Assembly: GCA_013100825.1 (NCBI GenBank)
Contig: CP040001.1
Location: 558,001 to 622,000, forward strand
Reading direction: 5' to 3'
From: Candidatus Saccharibacteria bacterium oral taxon 488
Lineage (GTDB): Bacteria > Patescibacteriota > Saccharimonadia > Saccharimonadales > Saccharimonadaceae
DNA: 64,000 bases
Positions 50,307 through 59,846 of this stretch are shown in pieces. The position numbers and the translations under genes were made by a program. The notes beneath the pieces were generated by a model. It worked only from the letters and a program-made list of their open reading frames with translations, did not search any database and was not told the origin of the DNA. The stretch's first letter is position 1. Every line of letters begins with the position of its first letter.

Positions 50307-50593
50307 CACAGCACCTGCGGCACTTTCACTTGATTGTTCTGCTTTTCAGGCGCCAGCTCAAGCAACTCGTCTCGAGAAATCCCTGACTGGACCTCATCTT
50401 CGCGCCAGACATTCGCCAGCCCCGTTACTTGATAGGTCGGCTCTACGCCAGCTGTGTCAAGCTTACTCAGCTGCTCAATGTAGCTAATTATGTTTTCCAA
50501 ATCCTGGCGCAGTCCATCAACTTCATCATCGGCTAATGCCAGACTACTCAAACTTGCCAGGTGCTGAATGTCACTGGTAGAAATAGTTGTCAT
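50306..50593 (-). CDS. gatC: Asp/Glu-tRNA amidotransferase subunit C
   Basis: A 95-aa stabilising subunit: DIQHLASLSSLALADDE, LENIISYIEQLSKLDTAGVEPTY and WREDEVQSGISRDELLELAP are typical. It heads the gatC-gatA-HEPN-gatB-micro-ORF-galU-DUF5665 operon. The promoter is predicted leaderless. Confidence 0.94.
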   Translation of the reverse strand: MTTISTSDIQHLASLSSLALADDEVDGLRQDLENIISYIEQLSKLDTAGVEPTYQVTGLANVWREDEVQSGISRDELLELAPEKQNNQVKVPQVL

Positions 50594-50600
50594 GCAGTCT

Positions 50601-50606
50601 ATTATA
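50601..50606 (-). promoter_or_regulatory. extended -10 of the gat operon, leaderless spacing
   Basis: TGCTATAAT, then 7 nt, then the gatC ATG. Confidence 0.65.
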
Positions 50607-50625
50607 GCACTGTCTCGAGGAAAAC

Positions 50626-52473
50626 CTAATAACTCAGCAGCCGCGGCGAATGAAGTGTCACCATCTGCGGCAAGCCGTACATACTCATTCCTGAACCAAG
50701 TGATAACCCACCGCGGTTCCAGCCGATAGCCGCCGCTGTTGCCGCATCGGTTGCCGCATTTGGTGCGTCTGGTCGTTCGATGTAGCTAATCTTGTTGGCC
50801 CCACGATCCGCTACGTACACTCGTCCATCTGGGCCGCGCAAAACTTGTCCACCACCATCACCACCAAGCCCTTTCCAGTCAGGGTGGTTCGGCGTTGATG
50901 AGTGAGGGAGCGAATCAGATATTACACAATCCCTGAAATGCTCGCAGCCGGTAAACCCGATAAACCGCTCACTTGTTTTGATAGCACTACTATTGCGACT
51001 AGTAATGTCATACCGGAACAGTTCACCGGTATATATTTTCGATACATAGACATGGTCGCCGTTGGGTGAAAAATCAGCAGCGTACCCTAGGCTATTATCA
51101 AGTGGATCATTATTATATACACCGACCGACCAATGGGCAATTGGCGTCATATTGGTATCAGCCCCAGATATATCAAATACATGCAATACTCCGGCGTTAC
51201 CGTTACGATTTGGACAGACACTACCACCCATAAACACCAGCATTTTGGTAGCCTCGTTGTTAAAGTTGATCGAGCCGAATCCCGTTCGCGAAGGGCTTGA
51301 TGGATTTGGCTGCACGATACATGGCTGAGCTGGACCAGACGGCACATTATACACTGCTGCATTTGGCGTTTGAATAGTTGCCCCGTTGTCAGTCGAGAAG
51401 ATATTGAAAGCGTATATTTGATTTGGTGAACCCGGCCGATAAGTATACACCACCGCACCATTTCCCGCATTATTCGGCACGGCATTCATCGCCTCGCCAG
51501 AATAGTTACGCGAGAAGCTACCCGCCATACCGATAGACATGTTCTTTTTCGTCACTCGTCCGAGTGGATCGCCAGTAAAATCAACGACGTGATAATACAG
51601 CGTGCCGAACTTTGCCCGCTCACGACCATTTGCCGAGTTTGATACCACGAGATACTTAGACTCCTCTTTGTTGATTGGGAAGGCAACCACTGCCTGCGTA
51701 CCAGTACGCGAACCGCATAATCCCTGTGGCGATTCACTATAGTACGCCGTTTGGCCATCGTCACATGTTGGATTACCGTCGGGAGCCGAGCTATCAACCT
51801 GCATAATATTCCGTGCCGAGTTCCAGATACGAAGTCCGTCAGAGTAGAATTTCAAATTACCATTACGATCGGAAATTGTCGTTAGACCCTCATGGGATGG
51901 GCCACTTGAGTGTGTTGGATAAGGATGTGGCGTCGGTTTATTTGACCCGCCCACACCAAAATCAAGGCAGACTGACCCGCCGATACACCACCAGCGCTTA
52001 CTGGCGCGCGTCCCAGTAAAGTCAACTTCTGGAATAGCTTGCTGACGTGAATTATAAATATAGGTTTTATACGCACGACCGTCAGATTTTCGGATCAACT
52101 CAAGATAACCTTTGACATCAGCACGCCGGGGATTGGTTGTCGACGTATACTCACCGACAAAATATGAACGTAATTTGTCATTGCGAAATACGTCAATTGC
52201 TGTGCCATTGCCGCGACAGTCAGTGCCCGGGCGCACACCCGAAGCAATGGCACTATCATAACCACGGCTGATACATTCATTCATTCGTACTACGCCAGCC
52301 TCGGCCGCTTCACGTGCTAACTGATTATAGTACTGCTCTACCAAAGCATTAGCCGCTGCTGACGCCAGCTGGAGACCAGCTAGCAAGATCAGCAGCAGCA
52401 TAATGCTCGCCACAAGGACGGTCGGCAACACAAACCCACCGTCCTTATCCCACCCAGATGTCTTATTAGTCAC
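50626..52473 (-). CDS. large pilin-like surface protein with repetitive beta (propeller-like) domain
   Basis: I chose GTG at 52473, with GGAG 6 nt upstream, giving 615 aa. The leader ends KDGG and is followed by FVLPTVLVASIMLLLILLAG, a prepilin-like hydrophobic helix, then a PilX-like stretch (QYYNQLAREAAEAGVVRM). The remaining about 450 residues are beta-rich, with repeated sheet-forming units (ISDRNGNLKFYSDGLRIWN, HWSVGVYNNDPLDNSLGYA, LGGDGGGQVLRGPDGRVYVAD), suggesting a propeller. There are about ten cysteines. It could be a pilus-tip adhesin used for host contact. Overlaps the upstream membrane gene by 8 nt. Confidence 0.8.
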   Translation of the reverse strand: MTNKTSGWDKDGGFVLPTVLVASIMLLLILLAGLQLASAAANALVEQYYNQLAREAAEAGVVRMNECISRGYDSAIASGVRPGTDCRGNGTAIDVFRNDKLRSYFVGEYTSTTNPRRADVKGYLELIRKSDGRAYKTYIYNSRQQAIPEVDFTGTRASKRWWCIGGSVCLDFGVGGSNKPTPHPYPTHSSGPSHEGLTTISDRNGNLKFYSDGLRIWNSARNIMQVDSSAPDGNPTCDDGQTAYYSESPQGLCGSRTGTQAVVAFPINKEESKYLVVSNSANGRERAKFGTLYYHVVDFTGDPLGRVTKKNMSIGMAGSFSRNYSGEAMNAVPNNAGNGAVVYTYRPGSPNQIYAFNIFSTDNGATIQTPNAAVYNVPSGPAQPCIVQPNPSSPSRTGFGSINFNNEATKMLVFMGGSVCPNRNGNAGVLHVFDISGADTNMTPIAHWSVGVYNNDPLDNSLGYAADFSPNGDHVYVSKIYTGELFRYDITSRNSSAIKTSERFIGFTGCEHFRDCVISDSLPHSSTPNHPDWKGLGGDGGGQVLRGPDGRVYVADRGANKISYIERPDAPNAATDAATAAAIGWNRGGLSLGSGMSMYGLPQMVTLHSPRLLSY

Positions 52474-53311
52474 ATCCGACTCCGTATTTATCGCACATCG
52501 TCGAACGGACATTGCGCTGTACATTGGTTTTAGTGTATGTGGACCCAGTATCGTGCACCTGAACGGCTACCGTGATAGCTCCAGCAATCAGCACCACCCC
52601 TGTTGCGCCCAACAGGATCAGAGACATCGTCTTAGATGTGTTGCGGCCAGAGATAATCCCCTTAAGCATCCACAGCGTCGCACCGATTACTCCTAGCCCT
52701 AGGAGATATGGTACAAACTCACCGAGATACAGCGCGCCATACACTGTACCAGCGTCACCAGCGCCGACAAATAGTAGCGAGCTGATGAGGACTGTTACTA
52801 ACTTTGCCGTCAGTACAATTGCTGGAATTACCAAAGCACCAAATGCACCATATGTTACTACTTTATACGCCGTACTACTGGTGTAGCTGTCACGATCTGG
52901 AATAGCCCGTGAGACGCGACCAAATGTGATGAGCGCAACGATTGCAAACAGTGTTGCCAATACACCCGCCATCACTATACCCGTTCCCGGCGTTACCATG
53001 TTTATCGATAATATATCGGCCAGCCAACCGCCAATCGAAGTTATCGTCGTTGTCGTTGCACCATTAACCTTTGCCCAAGCAGTAAACAACGACCCCAGTA
53101 CTTGCGCAAACAATACCGCCGATACGACCGTCGATACCATTGCTAGTAAATACTCAAATGTCAGCCATTTTGCCTTACCGCGACCCGGATCGGTAGCAGC
53201 CTGGGGATAGTACGCTGTCGGTTGTGGAGCATATTGTGGAACTGGTGGAGCGCCCGCGTCCTGTACCGGCTGCACCATCTCTGGTGTTGATGCTGTTTTC
53301 TTTTGTGTCAT
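52466..53311 (-). CDS. polytopic membrane protein with Pro-rich N-terminus
   Basis: Unrecognised, 281 aa. A Pro/Gln/Tyr-rich cytoplasmic N-terminus (about 45 residues) is followed by about six hydrophobic segments and a short C-terminal tail with two cysteines (TMCDKYGVGCD). The gene overlaps the pilin/propeller gene and so may help its export or anchoring. SD GGAGG is 8 nt upstream, 31 nt after the uvrB stop. DUF5671-like membrane proteins are a weak resemblance. Confidence 0.7.
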   Translation of the reverse strand: MTQKKTASTPEMVQPVQDAGAPPVPQYAPQPTAYYPQAATDPGRGKAKWLTFEYLLAMVSTVVSAVLFAQVLGSLFTAWAKVNGATTTTITSIGGWLADILSINMVTPGTGIVMAGVLATLFAIVALITFGRVSRAIPDRDSYTSSTAYKVVTYGAFGALVIPAIVLTAKLVTVLISSLLFVGAGDAGTVYGALYLGEFVPYLLGLGVIGATLWMLKGIISGRNTSKTMSLILLGATGVVLIAGAITVAVQVHDTGSTYTKTNVQRNVRSTMCDKYGVGCD

Positions 53312-53342
53312 AATTATTACCTCCGCTTATGCTAACCTCATT

Positions 53343-55313
53343 CTACATGGTCTGGCGAATTTCTGCAATCAAATCACGCAGCTGAGCGGCTTTTTCAAAC
53401 TCCAGATTAGCACTATGCAGCTCCATTTGACCAGTCAGCTCCTTGATCAGCGTTGGATATTCGTCCCTTGGAATCTTCTTTAAGTCTAGCTTTGGCTTTT
53501 TGTCCGATTCTTTTTGCGGGATGATGGAGCGCAGGCCATCGTCAATCTTCTTCTGGATGGTTTGCGGCGTGATGCCGTGCGCTTCGTTATATTGCTGCTG
53601 AATGTGCCGCCGACGATTGGTCTCATCAATCGCTCGGCGCATGCTGTCAGTTACGTTATCGCCGTACATCAGCACCCGCCCGTCCACGTGCCGCGCTGCC
53701 CGGCCAATCGTCTGAATCAGTGCCTGTTCAGAGCGGAGGAACCCTTCCTTATCAGCGTCCATAATCGCCACCAGGCTGACTTCTGGCAGATCCAGCCCCT
53801 CACGCAGCAAATTGATACCAACCAAGACGTCGTACGTTCCCAGCCGCAAGTCCTTCAAGATATCGCCGCGTTCCAACGTGTCAATTTCACTGTGTAGATA
53901 CGCCGTTTTCACACCATTATCGGTCAGGTAGGCACTCAAATCCTCAGCCATACGCTTGGTCAAGGTCGTTACCAATACGCGGTGGCCGCTAGCGATGGTC
54001 TGGCGAATCTCCTCCATCAAATCATCAACCTGCCCCTTAGTTGGCCGCACCTCAATCGGCGGATCAAGTAGCCCCGTCGGCCGAATCAACTGCTCAGCCG
54101 GCTTTGGCGAATGAGCAATTTCATAGTCGCCCGGTGTAGCCGACACATAAATCGCCTGGTGAATATGCTGATCAAATTCATCAAACCTCAGCGGGCGGTT
54201 ATCCAGCGCACTCGGTAGACGAAACCCATGCTCTACCAATACTTCCTTGCGCGCCCGGTCGCCATTATACATACCGCGAACTTGCGGCAAGGTCATATGC
54301 GACTCATCGACCAGCAGTAGCCAATCATCAGGGAAATAATCAATCAAGGTCGCTGGCTGCTCGCCCGGTTCACGGTCAGTCAGATAGCGCGAATAATTCT
54401 CAATGCCTTTGACAAAACCAGTTTCTTTGAGCATCTCCAGGTCATATTTGGTGCGTTGACTGAGGCGCTGTGCCTCCAGCAATTTGTCGTGCGATTCAAG
54501 CCATTTCAGCCGCTCGTCAAATTCTTTCTCAATGCCCATGATGGCTTTTTCAATTCGTTCACGCGGCGTCGAATAGTGGCTAGACGGGAAAATCGTCAGG
54601 CTAGCTGGCTGCTCCAAAATCTCGCCAGTTAGCGGATCGATTCGCGTGAGTCTCTCAACTTCATCGCCAAAAAACTCCACTCGCACCGCCGTATCCTGTC
54701 CAGCCGGGAAAATATCTACCACATCGCCGCGTACCCTGAAAGTCCCGCGCACAAAGTCAACGTCATTACGCTTATACTGAATGTCAGTTAGCAGGCGAAT
54801 AAACTTATCCTGCACCCGCCGCTCGCCGACCGTCAATTGAATGGCCATATCAGCATACGTCTCCGGCGAACCGATGCCGTAAATACAAGACACACTGGCC
54901 ACAATGATCACATCGCGCCGTGTTAGTAGCGCCGACGTTGCCGCGTGCCTGAGCCGATCGATTTCATCATTAATCTTCGAATCTTTCTCAATGTAGGTGT
55001 CGCTCGAGGCAATGTAGGCCTCCGGCTGATAATAATCAAAATAGCTGACAAAATAATGCACCTCATTGTCCGGAAAAAACTCCTTAAACTCAGAAAACAG
55101 CTGCGCCGCCAAAGTCTTGTTATGTGCCAGCACCAGCGTCGGCACATTGGCTCGGGCAATGATATTCGCCATAGTAAATGTCTTGCCCGACCCCGTCACG
55201 CCCAATAGAGTTTGCTCGCGTTCGCCCCGCTCCAACCCAGCCATTAACTGAGCAATCGCCGTCGGCTGGTCACCGGTCGGCTGATAGTTGGAGACGAGAT
55301 TAAAGGCGTTCAT
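53343..55313 (-). CDS. uvrB: excinuclease ABC subunit B
   Basis: Damage-verifying helicase of nucleotide excision repair, 656 aa. Walker [14 protein letters not shown], the beta-hairpin region [21 protein letters not shown], helicase motifs [14 protein letters not shown] and [26 protein letters not shown], and a C-terminal UVR motif with [24 protein letters not shown] with extended TGC lies 9 nt before the ATG. Confidence 0.97.
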   Translation of the reverse strand: MNAFNLVSNYQPTGDQPTAIAQLMAGLERGEREQTLLGVTGSGKTFTMANIIARANVPTLVLAHNKTLAAQLFSEFKEFFPDNEVHYFVSYFDYYQPEAYIASSDTYIEKDSKINDEIDRLRHAATSALLTRRDVIIVASVSCIYGIGSPETYADMAIQLTVGERRVQDKFIRLLTDIQYKRNDVDFVRGTFRVRGDVVDIFPAGQDTAVRVEFFGDEVERLTRIDPLTGEILEQPASLTIFPSSHYSTPRERIEKAIMGIEKEFDERLKWLESHDKLLEAQRLSQRTKYDLEMLKETGFVKGIENYSRYLTDREPGEQPATLIDYFPDDWLLLVDESHMTLPQVRGMYNGDRARKEVLVEHGFRLPSALDNRPLRFDEFDQHIHQAIYVSATPGDYEIAHSPKPAEQLIRPTGLLDPPIEVRPTKGQVDDLMEEIRQTIASGHRVLVTTLTKRMAEDLSAYLTDNGVKTAYLHSEIDTLERGDILKDLRLGTYDVLVGINLLREGLDLPEVSLVAIMDADKEGFLRSEQALIQTIGRAARHVDGRVLMYGDNVTDSMRRAIDETNRRRHIQQQYNEAHGITPQTIQKKIDDGLRSIIPQKESDKKPKLDLKKIPRDEYPTLIKELTGQMELHSANLEFEKAAQLRDLIAEIRQTM

Positions 55314-55322
55314 ATTATTACT

Positions 55323-55328
55323 ATTGTA
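55323..55328 (-). promoter_or_regulatory. extended -10 of uvrB, near-leaderless
   Basis: TGCTACAAT, 9 nt before the ATG; the leader would be about 2 nt. It is back to back with the LOG promoter. Confidence 0.45.
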
Positions 55329-55334
55329 GCATTG

Positions 55335-55364
55335 TTGACAAATAGCAACTTTTCATGATATAGT
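55335..55364 (+). promoter_or_regulatory. promoter of the LOG-family gene
   Basis: TTGACA, 18-bp spacer ending TGA, TATAGT. A very good sigma70-type match; the palindrome at 55372-55384 lies at the start of the transcript. Confidence 0.8.
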
Positions 55365-55371
55365 TAACCAG

Positions 55372-55384
55372 TTATCAGTGATAA
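55372..55384. promoter_or_regulatory. palindromic operator TTATCAGTGATAA
   Basis: A perfect 13-bp inverted repeat with one central base, just downstream of the LOG -10. Its core TATCAGTGATA equals the core of the tetO operator of TetR. No TetR-like gene is in the window. Confidence 0.5.
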
Positions 55385-55402
55385 AAACAAAAAGGACACC
55401 TC

Positions 55403-56089
55403 ATGACTTCACAACATACATGTATTCCGCGTGATGTACAGCTGCAGGCTGCGATGTTCCGCCTCGGCAAGATGGAAGACGAAATCCAGAGCGGCTACGA
55501 GATTCTTCGGAAATATCAGAAAACAGTAACGATATTTGGTTCAGCACGCACCGACCCGAACAGCACTTATTACCATGCCGCGAAAGAAACAGCTGAGCGG
55601 CTAGCTAAACTTGGCTACGCCATCGTTTCCGGCGGCGGACACGGCATTATGGGCGCTGCCAATGAAGGCGCCAACAAGGCTGTCCAAGAGGGTGCGCGGG
55701 CTGCTGGCGGTGAGTCGATCGCTTTTAATATCCGGCTGCCGCACGAACAGGAGGTCAATAAATACGCCACCGAGGTGTTTGAGTTTCAGCACTTTGCGCC
55801 GCGAAAGATCGTCATGACCATGTTTGCTAATGCCTATATTTATTTTCCAGGCGGCTTCGGTACGTTGGACGAGCTAGCGGAAATATTGACGCTGATCCAG
55901 ACTGAAAAAGCCAACCGTGCACCGGTGATCTTGTTCGACACAGCGTTTTGGAGCGATTTGGACGCCTTTTTCCGCAACCATATGCTGGCCGAGGGGGCTA
56001 TCGTCGAGAAAGACCTGGATATTTATACTATCACCGATAGTGTTGATGAGATTATTGAACTGGTACAAGCAAATAAGACCTATTGCTGA
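55403..56089 (+). CDS. LOG family (TIGR00730-like) nucleotide phosphoribohydrolase
   Basis: A 228-aa Rossmann-fold protein with the family motifs VSGGGHGIMGAANEGA and PGGFGTLDELAEIL. LOG proteins cleave nucleoside 5'-monophosphates (for example cytokinin ribotides) to base and ribose 5-phosphate. The catalytic Arg/Glu arrangement is present in FQHFAPRKIVMT. The N-terminal about 40 residues are an extension. SD AAGGA is 6-7 nt upstream. A base-salvage role would fit the nucleotide-dependent lifestyle of these cells. Confidence 0.9.
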   Translation: MTSQHTCIPRDVQLQAAMFRLGKMEDEIQSGYEILRKYQKTVTIFGSARTDPNSTYYHAAKETAERLAKLGYAIVSGGGHGIMGAANEGANKAVQEGARAAGGESIAFNIRLPHEQEVNKYATEVFEFQHFAPRKIVMTMFANAYIYFPGGFGTLDELAEILTLIQTEKANRAPVILFDTAFWSDLDAFFRNHMLAEGAIVEKDLDIYTITDSVDEIIELVQANKTYC

Positions 56090-56106
56090 TCACCTATTGT
56101 GTCAAT

Positions 56107-56748
56107 TCAGACTTTTTGGGATTTCTTCAGGGTATTTGCGTTTTGCTGGGACTTTTTATGAGGTTTTTTGCTAGCAGATTTTTTAGATTTTACGGGCACG
56201 GCAGCTGACTTGCGACGTTTTGGTTTAGCGTTAGCTACCGGTAGCTGGAACGGCGACGCTGACTTGACTGGCTCACTGACAGCCGAGGCAACATAGCAAA
56301 TCCCGCCCTCGCAGACGACACGCTCAACAGTCGGCGTGTGCGTGCGTGGATGAGCTGAAAAACGACGAGTTATTTCATAGCCAAGCCCGCGCTTACCAGA
56401 TTCGATACAGTGCTGGCCGTACGGTAACTGATGATGATAATTTTCGACGATATCCACTGGATGAAACGAGATAACCTGCCCGTCAAAATCCATCATCACC
56501 CAGTCGCTGGCTCTCGCCCAGGCTGTCTGATCAAGCCGCGGCGCAGCAGCCATTAGCGCCTGGTACACTTCTCTACCCGTCGTATCTGCTGGATCAAGCC
56601 CAAGCGCACGAATAATTGAGTGGGCTCGAGCTAGAATCTCAGTGATTAGCCTGACATCACTGTCATCACCAGCCATTCGCCTGAGCTCACTGACGGCGAC
56701 TCGTGTCTGCACTGAATCACCCAATAATTTTGTTAAGTTTCTTGACAT
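56107..56748 (-). CDS. hypothetical protein with Lys-rich C-terminal tail
   Basis: Unrecognised, 213 aa. I chose the ATG at 56748, with AAAAGGAG 5 nt upstream; the frame is open further but overlaps pfkB. Residues 1-75 look helical, the middle has VMMDFDGQVISFHPVDIVENYH, and the last about 45 residues are Lys/Ser/Ala/Gln-rich like histone-tail or nucleic-acid-binding tails. The start overlaps the pfkB stop (TAATG), so it is translated with the fba-pfkB unit. Confidence 0.7.
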   Translation of the reverse strand: MSRNLTKLLGDSVQTRVAVSELRRMAGDDSDVRLITEILARAHSIIRALGLDPADTTGREVYQALMAAAPRLDQTAWARASDWVMMDFDGQVISFHPVDIVENYHHQLPYGQHCIESGKRGLGYEITRRFSAHPRTHTPTVERVVCEGGICYVASAVSEPVKSASPFQLPVANAKPKRRKSAAVPVKSKKSASKKPHKKSQQNANTLKKSQKV

Positions 56749-57710
56749 TAAAACTCCTTTTCGCTTAGTGGCATGGTATGTAGTCGTGCACCTTGATATA
56801 AGATACCGGTTTTGGCACCAATATGATTGACGACCGAGCTTGAATTTGCGCTGGCAAATACTACTGCGTCCTTTAACTGAGCGCCATAAGCCCACTGACT
56901 CAAAAAACCACTGGCAAATGCATCACCTGCACCAGTCCGATCAATTGCTGGCACGTCCTCGTACATCGCCGCTCTGACAATCGTTACGCCATCAGACGCC
57001 ATCGAACCGTTCACACCGTCTGTCAGCAACACTACCGGTACGAGCTCTTTCGCTCGCCGCACCAGCTGTTCCAGATCATCACCCGGCACTAACTGTTGCA
57101 TCTCTTCTTTATTCAGCGCCAATACCTCCACATCATCCAGCAGTCCCATTAACTTATCGCGCTGTACTAGCTCTCGCTTACCTGGATTAAAGCAAATTTT
57201 CATACCAGCTGCTCGCGCCTCACGAAATACCTTATCCAAAACTGTCATCTGACCCGCCAGCGTTGACACATATAGCCAATCAGCCTCAATATCCGCCACG
57301 GTAAAATCAGCCACGTGATAATGCGTCGATGCACCACGATACGTCAAGATTGTCCGTTCACCGTTTGGTGCCAACAGCAAGACTGAGTAGCCCGTATTAT
57401 ATTGCTGGGAAAATCGAACATATCGTGTATCAACATTCTCGGCGTCCAGATCATCCAACACCGCCTGGCCAGCCGGATCACGGCCGACAACGCCCAAAAA
57501 CATCACTTCGTGGCCCTGCCTGGCAAAGGTCACGGCGGCATTCGTCGCACCACCACCCGTCGAAAAATGGATCTGGTTGACGTCTGCCTTGGCACCAAGT
57601 TCTAACTTAGCAAAACAACGTTCTGGGCTCTCACACACCGGTTTCAATGCGTCCGACTGACTTAAAAAAACATCTTGCACACCAGCACCAACAGTAATAA
57701 TTTTTGCCAC
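56748..57710 (-). CDS. PfkB-family carbohydrate kinase
   Basis: A 320-aa ribokinase/PfkB-fold kinase starting at GTG (57710), which overlaps the fba stop (TAGTG). It shows HFSTGGGATNAAVTFARQG (sugar-binding PfkB signature 1), VLALNKEEMQQL and the second signature DRTGAGDAFASGFLSQWA with the catalytic Asp. Substrate is not determined; next to fba it could be a 1- or 6-phosphofructokinase, supplying the aldolase, or a ribokinase-type enzyme. Confidence 0.92.
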   Translation of the reverse strand: MAKIITVGAGVQDVFLSQSDALKPVCESPERCFAKLELGAKADVNQIHFSTGGGATNAAVTFARQGHEVMFLGVVGRDPAGQAVLDDLDAENVDTRYVRFSQQYNTGYSVLLLAPNGERTILTYRGASTHYHVADFTVADIEADWLYVSTLAGQMTVLDKVFREARAAGMKICFNPGKRELVQRDKLMGLLDDVEVLALNKEEMQQLVPGDDLEQLVRRAKELVPVVLLTDGVNGSMASDGVTIVRAAMYEDVPAIDRTGAGDAFASGFLSQWAYGAQLKDAVVFASANSSSVVNHIGAKTGILYQGARLHTMPLSEKEF

Positions 57711-58621
57711 TACACCACTGCCTTTCCGGCTGAGCCAAAGGCTTGAATTTTCGCCTCAACTACTTCCTGAACAGCAGCATATACCGGTGGCATCAGTTTG
57801 ACGATGGCGTATTCGTTCGGATTTTCACGCAAGGTCTTTTCCAGCGTCGTGCGGAAAGCGTAACGCATATCGGAATTGATATTAATCTTAGAAACGCCAA
57901 TTTTCGCCGCATCCTTAAAATAATGCAGTGGTGTGCCTGATCCGCCATGAAGCGAAATCTGACAGTGCAGCGCCTCGCGGATGCGTCCTAATAATTCCAA
58001 ATCCAACACTTTCGGCACCGGATACAGCCCATGCAAATTACCAACTGCCGCCGCAAAGGTGTCAATTCCCGTTGCCTCTACGAAATCACGCGCGCCTTCT
58101 GGCGTAGAGAAAGTTTTCTTAATTTCTTCATAGTCAATCGCCTCAGTATGGACGTTTGACGAACCCCAAAAATAATGCGGCTCCGATTCCACTAACGCGC
58201 CGGTAAACTTGGCGTACTCGACAACTTCGCGAGTTTTGGCGATGATTTCCTCATCCGAAGCATCGTGATTTGCCTGGGAAATATCGATATGCACAAACTC
58301 ATAGCCCGCGTCAATCGCCCGTTTACAGCCCTCCACTGTCGGCCCGTGATCCAAGTTCAAATACATCTCAATGCCGTACTCGGCCTTATAATTATCTACC
58401 AGATCGCGGACATTTTCCAGGCCCATAGCCCGCACCTCGGCATCCGACACTTCGACCAGCACCGGTGATTGGAGCTTCTGCGCCGCTCGCGCCACCGCGA
58501 TCAGCGTTTCTTGATTATCAATATTAAACGCACCGACCGCAAAGTGCTGCGCCCGTGTCCGCTGCATCAAATGGCGTGCATGCGTGGTATTGCGCCGAAT
58601 GTCAGAAATTGTCAGTCCCAT
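57710..58621 (-). CDS. fba: class II fructose-bisphosphate aldolase
   Basis: A 303-aa zinc aldolase of the class II/GatY-KbaY group, splitting fructose 1,6-bisphosphate (or tagatose bisphosphate). Ligands are visible in YLNLDHG (Asp/His), VHIDIS, GNLHGLYP and SLHGGSG, with phosphate-binding KININSDMRYAF. It heads the fba-pfkB-hypothetical unit. GGAGG lies 12 nt before the ATG and GAGG 2 nt before it, so spacing is atypical. Confidence 0.94.
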   Translation of the reverse strand: MGLTISDIRRNTTHARHLMQRTRAQHFAVGAFNIDNQETLIAVARAAQKLQSPVLVEVSDAEVRAMGLENVRDLVDNYKAEYGIEMYLNLDHGPTVEGCKRAIDAGYEFVHIDISQANHDASDEEIIAKTREVVEYAKFTGALVESEPHYFWGSSNVHTEAIDYEEIKKTFSTPEGARDFVEATGIDTFAAAVGNLHGLYPVPKVLDLELLGRIREALHCQISLHGGSGTPLHYFKDAAKIGVSKININSDMRYAFRTTLEKTLRENPNEYAIVKLMPPVYAAVQEVVEAKIQAFGSAGKAVV

Positions 58622-58654
58622 AACCTCGCTTTATCCTCCATATTACTTATGGTT

Positions 58655-58660
58655 ATTATA
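58655..58660 (-). promoter_or_regulatory. extended -10 promoter of fba
   Basis: TGCTATAAT; leader about 27 nt. Confidence 0.55.
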
Positions 58661-58710
58661 GCAGCGGTGACGGAAAATGAAAAGAGGCGAAGGGGTTTTA
58701 CGATTTATTT

Positions 58711-58887
58711 TTGTACGGCTTTCGTCAAAATGCTGGCCTTATCTTTTGGTTCATCATGGGGTCAATCCTGATGAGGGAACTTGGTATTTTTACTTATGCA
58801 GCAGCATGGGAGATCGCGACACTCGTGACAATTTCCTGTATAGCTGTGGACGCTCGAGAAATTCCCTGGCGTCTGCGCAAGCCTTAA
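58711..58887 (+). CDS. doubtful small hydrophobic reading frame
   Basis: The 260-bp gap between fba and the transketolase gene holds a frame from TTG at 58711 (or ATG at 58756, 43 aa). It encodes a hydrophobic stretch (GLIFWFIMGSILMRELGI, then AAAWEIATLVTISCIAV) and a basic end (PWRLRKP), which looks like a membrane helix pair. There is no good SD, and its end overlaps the convergent transketolase stop. It may be a remnant of a membrane protein gene, since frame 2 (from ATG 58678) also has a protein-like start. Low confidence. Confidence 0.25.
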   Translation: MYGFRQNAGLIFWFIMGSILMRELGIFTYAAAWEIATLVTISCIAVDAREIPWRLRKP

Positions 58888-59846
58888 ATAAATGAAAGGT
58901 CATCTTTTACGTGCCGGACAACTGCTTCGACATCTAGTCCATGCTTTTGCCATAATTCAGCTACCGAGCCGCTTTCGCCGAACTGGTCGCGGACGCCGAT
59001 GCGCTTTATTTTCACCGGTAATTTTTCACTGAGTACTTCCGCCACCGCACTGCCAAATCCGCCGGTGATTTGCCCTTCTTCTGCTGTCACCACACGGCCG
59101 CATTTTTGGGCGGCGGCAACGACCGCTGCTTCGTCCAGCGGCTTGATAGTGTTAAAATGCACGACTTCTGCCCGAACGCCGGCGTACGCCAATTGTTCTG
59201 CCGCCATGAGCAGCTGATACGTCATCGTGCCAGTACCCAGCAGCGCCACATCGGTACCCTGCCGCAGTACAGACGCTCGGCCAATCGCCACTGTGCCATC
59301 CAAAAACAGCGGCATGTCAGCTCGCGGCAATCGCACGTAATTTGGCCGCGGATCAGCTGCCATCACTGCTGCCATCATTTCGGCCTCGTAGGCATCGCCC
59401 GGTGCCAAGACTACCATGTTTGGTAAACTCCGCATCAGCGCGATGTCCTCTAACATCTGGTGCGTCGCACCATCCGCACCAACATTCAGCCCGGCATGTG
59501 AACCGACCAGCTTGACCGGCTGATCATTCAGGCAAATCGTCGTCCGAATTTGCTCCCAATTCCGCCCCGGGCTGAACGCCGCATAACTGGCCGCAAACGG
59601 GATATTACCCATCGCTGCTAACCCTGACGCTACTGTTACCAAATTTTGCTCTGCCACACCAACCTCGATAAACCGCGGTGCACCGATTTGCTCAGCAAAT
59701 TCGCCAAAGCCGACGCTATCTGCCAGGTCAGCGCTTAAGGCCACAATTTGGGAATTGTTCAATGCCGCGTGAACTAACCCACGACCAAAACCAAGCCGCA
59801 TCGACGCGGTATTTCCCGTGCGCCAATCGTCCCGCAATACGCTCAT
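58884..59846 (-). CDS. transketolase, C-terminal subunit (pyrimidine-binding and C-terminal domains)
   Basis: A 320-aa half of transketolase. It has the catalytic Glu in FIEVGVAEQNLVTVASGLA, and PGDAYEAEMMAAV and EEGQITGGFGSAVAEVL in the C-terminal domain. It works with the N-terminal half encoded just upstream (ATGA overlap). It moves two-carbon units in the non-oxidative pentose pathway. Confidence 0.94.
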   Translation of the reverse strand: MSVLRDDWRTGNTASMRLGFGRGLVHAALNNSQIVALSADLADSVGFGEFAEQIGAPRFIEVGVAEQNLVTVASGLAAMGNIPFAASYAAFSPGRNWEQIRTTICLNDQPVKLVGSHAGLNVGADGATHQMLEDIALMRSLPNMVVLAPGDAYEAEMMAAVMAADPRPNYVRLPRADMPLFLDGTVAIGRASVLRQGTDVALLGTGTMTYQLLMAAEQLAYAGVRAEVVHFNTIKPLDEAAVVAAAQKCGRVVTAEEGQITGGFGSAVAEVLSEKLPVKIKRIGVRDQFGESGSVAELWQKHGLDVEAVVRHVKDDLSFI

